From: CBDDKZ01 sp965230415
GTDB taxonomy: Bacteria; Bacteroidota; Bacteroidia; Cytophagales; JAAEPT01
Length of the DNA: 64,000 bases
Direction of reading: 5' to 3'
Assembly: GCA_965230415.1 (NCBI GenBank)
Contig: CBDDKZ010000005.1
Span: forward strand, 2,604,001 to 2,668,000
In this document: positions 60,904 through 64,000 of the stretch, one piece after another
How the letters are laid out: every line of letters begins with the position of its first letter
Numbering within the stretch: the stretch's first letter is position 1
Notes under the pieces: model-generated
What the model was told of the DNA's origin: nothing
What the model saw: only the letters and a program-made list of their open reading frames with translations
The model's database searches: none
Translations under genes and position numbers: made by a program

Positions 60904-62238
60904 TTATTTCTTTCTTCGATTTCTGTTTCTGGAGTTGGCTCCTTTTGATGAAGCGCTCTTTTTATTTCCGTTTTTAAGTAGTCTCTTTTTTTGATGAAAA
61001 GCCCCCTGGTAGTCTGGGTTTTCCATCCTTTTGAGTGTATCAATAATACGCTCGTTAGTAATAATCTCTTCTTTAGGTGTTTCTTCTATGGTGATATCCG
61101 AAGGCAATGGTGCCTCTTTTACCTTCAGCTTCATGAGCTTTTCGATATACTTAAAGTGCATACGTTCGGCCTTATTGAGGAAGGAAATAGCCTCACCAAC
61201 TTCATACGCACGACCTGTACGCCCTATTCGATGTACGTAATCTTCATACCTCGACATAGGTATTTCGAAATTAATAACATGACTCACCTTAGGTACATCA
61301 ATACCACGCGCCGATACATCGGTAGCCACTAATACTCTTATTTGTCCTTCGCGAAATTCATTGATAGCATTAATGCGTGCATTTTGTCCCTTATTAGAGT
61401 GAATTACTTTTGCTCCTCCCTCCATCTTGCGTTCAATGAATTTCATAATATCATCGGCACTCTTCTTCGTATTGACAAATACGATGACCTTATTGTAGGT
61501 TTCCAGGTCCTGGAGCAATGAGCTCAGTAAATCAATTTTTGATTTAAAGTTAGGTGTATGGTAAAAATATTGATTAATACTTGCTGTTGGTGTGGCTTGT
61601 GGAGCAACTTCAATACGGTTGGGGAATTCGAGAAATTCTTCTGCCAGGGTCTCTACTTTTTCCGGGAACGTGGCCGAAAAAAGCATGTTTTGACGCTTTT
61701 TAGCAGGTATGATCTCTAACAACTGCCTTATTTGAGGCATGAAACCCATATCCATCAGTTTATCTGCTTCATCCATCACCATCGTTTTGATGGTTTTACA
61801 ATTGATCACACCTTTTTTGTATAACTCGATGAACCTGCCCGGTGTGCTTACTATGATGTCTGTCCCTTCTTCCAAAGCCTTTATTTGATTCTTTGGGCCA
61901 ATACCTCCAAACAAACAAGTGGTTCTTAAATCGCAATACGTACTTAATTTGCCAATATGCTCACCGATTTGAATGACCAATTCTTTCGTCGGAGCTAAAA
62001 TAAGCGCACGTGGATCTGCACCTTGTGCAAACTTAAGTTTCATAAGAATCGGTAATGAAAATGCCGCTGTTTTTCCAGTACCGGTTTGCGCAATTCCTAT
62101 TACATCGTTACCGGCAAGTAAAAGTGGTATTGCTTTTACCTGAATTTCAGTCGGGTGTCTGAATTCCTGATCTTCGATCGCTTTAATAAATTGACGGGTG
62201 ATCGTCAGTTCTTCAAAAGTATTTTTTGACACTACCAT
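60904..62238 (-). CDS. DEAD-box RNA helicase (RhlE-like)
   Basis: ATP-dependent RNA helicase of 444 residues. Visible motifs: Q motif FRHPTEIQ (26-33), motif I AQTGTGKT (50-57), motif II DEAD near 157, SAT near 190, and motif VI HRIGRTGR near 330. The C-terminal tail from about 400 is Lys/Arg-rich and flexible (KKRLLKNGNKKSASSK), as in RhlE-type helicases used in ribosome assembly and mRNA decay. It diverges from pyrC. Confidence 0.93.
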   Translation of the reverse strand: MVVSKNTFEELTITRQFIKAIEDQEFRHPTEIQVKAIPLLLAGNDVIGIAQTGTGKTAAFSLPILMKLKFAQGADPRALILAPTKELVIQIGEHIGKLSTYCDLRTTCLFGGIGPKNQIKALEEGTDIIVSTPGRFIELYKKGVINCKTIKTMVMDEADKLMDMGFMPQIRQLLEIIPAKKRQNMLFSATFPEKVETLAEEFLEFPNRIEVAPQATPTASINQYFYHTPNFKSKIDLLSSLLQDLETYNKVIVFVNTKKSADDIMKFIERKMEGGAKVIHSNKGQNARINAINEFREGQIRVLVATDVSARGIDVPKVSHVINFEIPMSRYEDYVHRIGRTGRAYEVGEAISFLNKAERMHFKYIEKLMKLKVKEAPLPSDITIEETPKEEIITNERIIDTLKRMENPDYQGAFHQKKRLLKNGNKKSASSKGANSRNRNRRKK

Positions 62239-62270
62239 AAATAAGATTTTATTATTTGAATTTCAGGGTC

Positions 62271-62278
62271 TATTTTTG
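62271..62278 (+). promoter_or_regulatory. TAnnTTTG element for pyrC
   Basis: TATTTTTG lies 21 bp before the pyrC start codon. A TTTG at 62255-62258 is too close (12 bp) to be its -33 partner. Confidence 0.45.
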
Positions 62279-62299
62279 TCTTAAATTAAAACGAGTATT

Positions 62300-63637
62300 A
62301 TGAGCACGTACCTGATTACAAATGCAAATATAGTGAATGAAGGGAAAGTGACCGAACAGGATTTGTTAATCAAGAATGGTCGCATTGAAAAAATAGCTTC
62401 TTCTATCGATCTCACACCAGAAATGGAAGTACTGGATGCGAAAGGAAAATATTTGCTGCCCGGGGCAATAGATGATCAGGTGCACTTCAGGGAGCCGGGA
62501 CTTACACATAAGGCTTGCATTGCTACCGAAGCGAAGGCAGCGGTTGCCGGCGGCATCACTTCTTTTATGGAAATGCCCAATACAATTCCTCAAAGCCTTA
62601 CTCAGGATTTATTGGAGCAGAAGTATGATATTGCCCGACAACAGTCATTGGCCAATTATTCATTTTACATGGGGGCTTCTAATGACAACCTCGAACATGT
62701 GCTTAAAACAAATGCCGAAAATGTTTGCGGCGTGAAAGTATTTATGGGATCTTCTACAGGAAATATGCTCGTGGACAACGTAGATACCTTGTCCAACTTA
62801 TTTTCGAAGGTGGAGATGCTTATCGCCACACATTGTGAAGACGAAGCGACCATTACGGCAAACTCCCAAAAGTTCAAAGAAGAATTCGGTGACGACATGC
62901 CTATCAAATATCATCCCCAAATTCGTAGTGAAGAAGCTTGCTATTTGTCGTCATCAAAAGCGGTCGAATTGGCTAAAAAGAACGGTACCCGTTTACATAT
63001 TCTTCATATTTCTACCGCCAAAGAAACGGCACTTTTTGACAACAAACTCCCACTTGAGCAAAAAAAGATTACTGCAGAGGCTTGCGTGCATCATTTGTGG
63101 TTTAACGATAGCGACTATGATGCAAAAGGCACTTTCATCAAATGGAACCCGGCTGTTAAAAAAGCAAGTGACCAAAAAGGTATACTCAATGCCGTACTGG
63201 ACAACCGCATCGATGTGATTGCTACTGATCACGCTCCCCACACACTCCAAGAAAAACAAAACAATTATTGGAATGCACCATCCGGAGGTCCACTTGTGCA
63301 ACATGCATTACCAGCCTTATTAGAAATGTCCAGAAGTGGGAAAATTAGTATCGAACGCGTCGTAGAGAAAATGTGCCATGCTCCGGCCATTCTTTTTCGG
63401 GTTAAAGAACGAGGCTTCATTCGCGAAGGATATTGGGCCGATCTTGTTTTAGTGGATCTTGAAAAACCCTGGACAGTAGAAAAGAGTAATGTGCTTTATC
63501 AATGTGGATGGTCTCCTTTCGAAGGCACAACTTTTAATTCGTCGGTAATAGAAACATTTGTATCAGGTCACCGGGTATACAGCCAGGGAACGTTTGACGA
63601 GTCAAGGAAAGGACAACGGTTGCTGTTTAATGTGTGA
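62300..63637 (+). CDS. pyrC: Dihydroorotase (class I type)
   Basis: Zinc amidohydrolase that closes carbamoyl aspartate to dihydroorotate in pyrimidine synthesis. The 445 residues hold the amidohydrolase barrel: metal site DDQVHFREPG (residues 58-67), lysine for carboxylation Lys146 (GVKVFMGSSTG), ATHCED, HILHIST, and the catalytic Asp in ATDHAPH. The first His of the usual HxH is Gln60 here. I recall this variant in other Bacteroidota dihydroorotases but cannot check it. A related hydantoinase or allantoinase is less likely given the REPG and DHAPH motifs. Confidence 0.9.
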   Translation: MSTYLITNANIVNEGKVTEQDLLIKNGRIEKIASSIDLTPEMEVLDAKGKYLLPGAIDDQVHFREPGLTHKACIATEAKAAVAGGITSFMEMPNTIPQSLTQDLLEQKYDIARQQSLANYSFYMGASNDNLEHVLKTNAENVCGVKVFMGSSTGNMLVDNVDTLSNLFSKVEMLIATHCEDEATITANSQKFKEEFGDDMPIKYHPQIRSEEACYLSSSKAVELAKKNGTRLHILHISTAKETALFDNKLPLEQKKITAEACVHHLWFNDSDYDAKGTFIKWNPAVKKASDQKGILNAVLDNRIDVIATDHAPHTLQEKQNNYWNAPSGGPLVQHALPALLEMSRSGKISIERVVEKMCHAPAILFRVKERGFIREGYWADLVLVDLEKPWTVEKSNVLYQCGWSPFEGTTFNSSVIETFVSGHRVYSQGTFDESRKGQRLLFNV

Positions 63638-63683
63638 TAAATTACCTTTTTGTGAGTAATAATGTAATAATCGACCTCCTGTA

Positions 63684-63712
63684 AGCATAATAGTTTTAGG
63701 GAGTATTATGCT
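63684..63712 (+). repeat. Inverted repeat over a start codon
   Basis: AGCATAATA (63684-63692) and its exact complement (63704-63712) form a 9-bp stem with an 11-nt loop. The second arm covers the ATG at 63708, which favours the ATG at 63717 as the start of the following gene. Confidence 0.5.
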
Positions 63713-63716
63713 ATTT

Positions 63717-64000
63717 ATGAAACAAAAAGTTAGGTACCGGGATATGGCAATGGGTTTTGGTGGTTTTGTAGTTGCATTACTTTTGGCAATTATTATTCTG
63801 GGAATAGTAAACAGTTTTGGACCCCTAATGTTGCCATTATTCGTTTTTCCCCTTGCATTAATGACTGCTGCCGATGATCGGGTTGTAGATATTGAAAAAG
63901 GGGTTTACAGGCAGAGTACCGTCTTTTTAGGGTTCATATCCTTTCAAAAATGGGAGGAGATTAATGAGCGATGCTTTTTAAAGATAGAGCCTCTTTCAAG
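63717..64000 (+). CDS. Membrane protein, cut off by the window end
   Basis: Open to the window edge, so only the first 94 residues are present. It begins MKQKVRYRD, with two membrane helices (about 14-32, FGGFVVALLLAIIILGIV, and 35-52, GPLMLPLFVFPLALMTAA), then a polar beta-like region (DDRVVDIEKGVYRQST). The shape recalls small membrane proteins with a PH-like domain after two helices, but the visible part is too short to name. ATG 63708 is also in frame but lies in a hairpin arm. Confidence 0.5.
   Translation, partial: MKQKVRYRDMAMGFGGFVVALLLAIIILGIVNSFGPLMLPLFVFPLALMTAADDRVVDIEKGVYRQSTVFLGFISFQKWEEINERCFLKIEPLS

Noticed and set aside
1..64000. tRNA, rRNA, insertion sequences, prophage, integrases
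   Set aside because: Intergenic gaps were read on both strands; no cloverleaf, transposase, integrase or flanking target repeats were seen.

Overview
The window comes from a member of the Bacteroidota, most likely a marine-type Cytophagales or related gliding lineage (the order is an inference). The evidence is type IX secretion (T9SS) and gliding genes, several secreted proteins with T9SS C-terminal sorting domains, TAnnTTTG promoter elements, an ATP synthase operon lacking beta and epsilon, a fused E1 alpha/beta 2-oxoacid dehydrogenase, and a YtxJ-type bacillithiol protein. The DNA is AT-rich. I see no rRNA, tRNA, insertion sequence, prophage or CRISPR array. Most of the window is ordinary chromosome; the accessory parts are large secreted proteins.

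Layout. 0.1-4.9 kb: gldK-gldL-gldM-gldN, the T9SS trans-envelope motor and ring, with a strong terminator between gldM and gldN. 5.0-14.1 kb (minus): porW/sprE, two tandem class A penicillin-binding proteins and uvrC. 14.2-21.1 kb (plus): a degenerate LytM/M23 protein, a bactofilin, then atpI, a small membrane protein, atpB, atpE, atpF, atpH, atpA and atpG. 21.2-23.9 kb: a UbiA-like membrane protein, a methyltransferase, a DUF2306 protein and an unknown anchored protein. 24.0-38.8 kb: an O-antigen-ligase-like protein and three T9SS type A cargo proteins, one of 2275 residues with beta-propeller, CBM6-like, PKD-like and MopE-like repeats. 39.1-40.7 kb (minus): a GroES-like protein and purM. 41.0-48.9 kb: a type B sorting-domain protein, PorP/SprF and a TPR-PD40-OmpA protein. 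48.9-52.7 kb: ispF, an M16 peptidase and the E1 fusion. 52.8-56.6 kb: a small lipoprotein, a very basic repeat protein, ytxJ and a likely outer-membrane protein. 56.6-64.0 kb: lipA, gcvP, a candidate small RNA, a DEAD-box helicase, pyrC and a truncated membrane protein.

How they work together. GldKLMN, PorW and PorP/SprF are secretion machinery, and the four sorting-domain proteins are its likely cargo. LytM, bactofilin and the PBPs shape the cell wall beside that machinery. LipA, GcvP and the E1 fusion share lipoate-dependent 2-oxoacid and glycine metabolism. The least explained items are the lipoprotein/basic-repeat pair at 52.8-55.4 kb, the 21-bp-phased boxes upstream of the 2275-residue gene, and the candidate small RNA at 60.6 kb.
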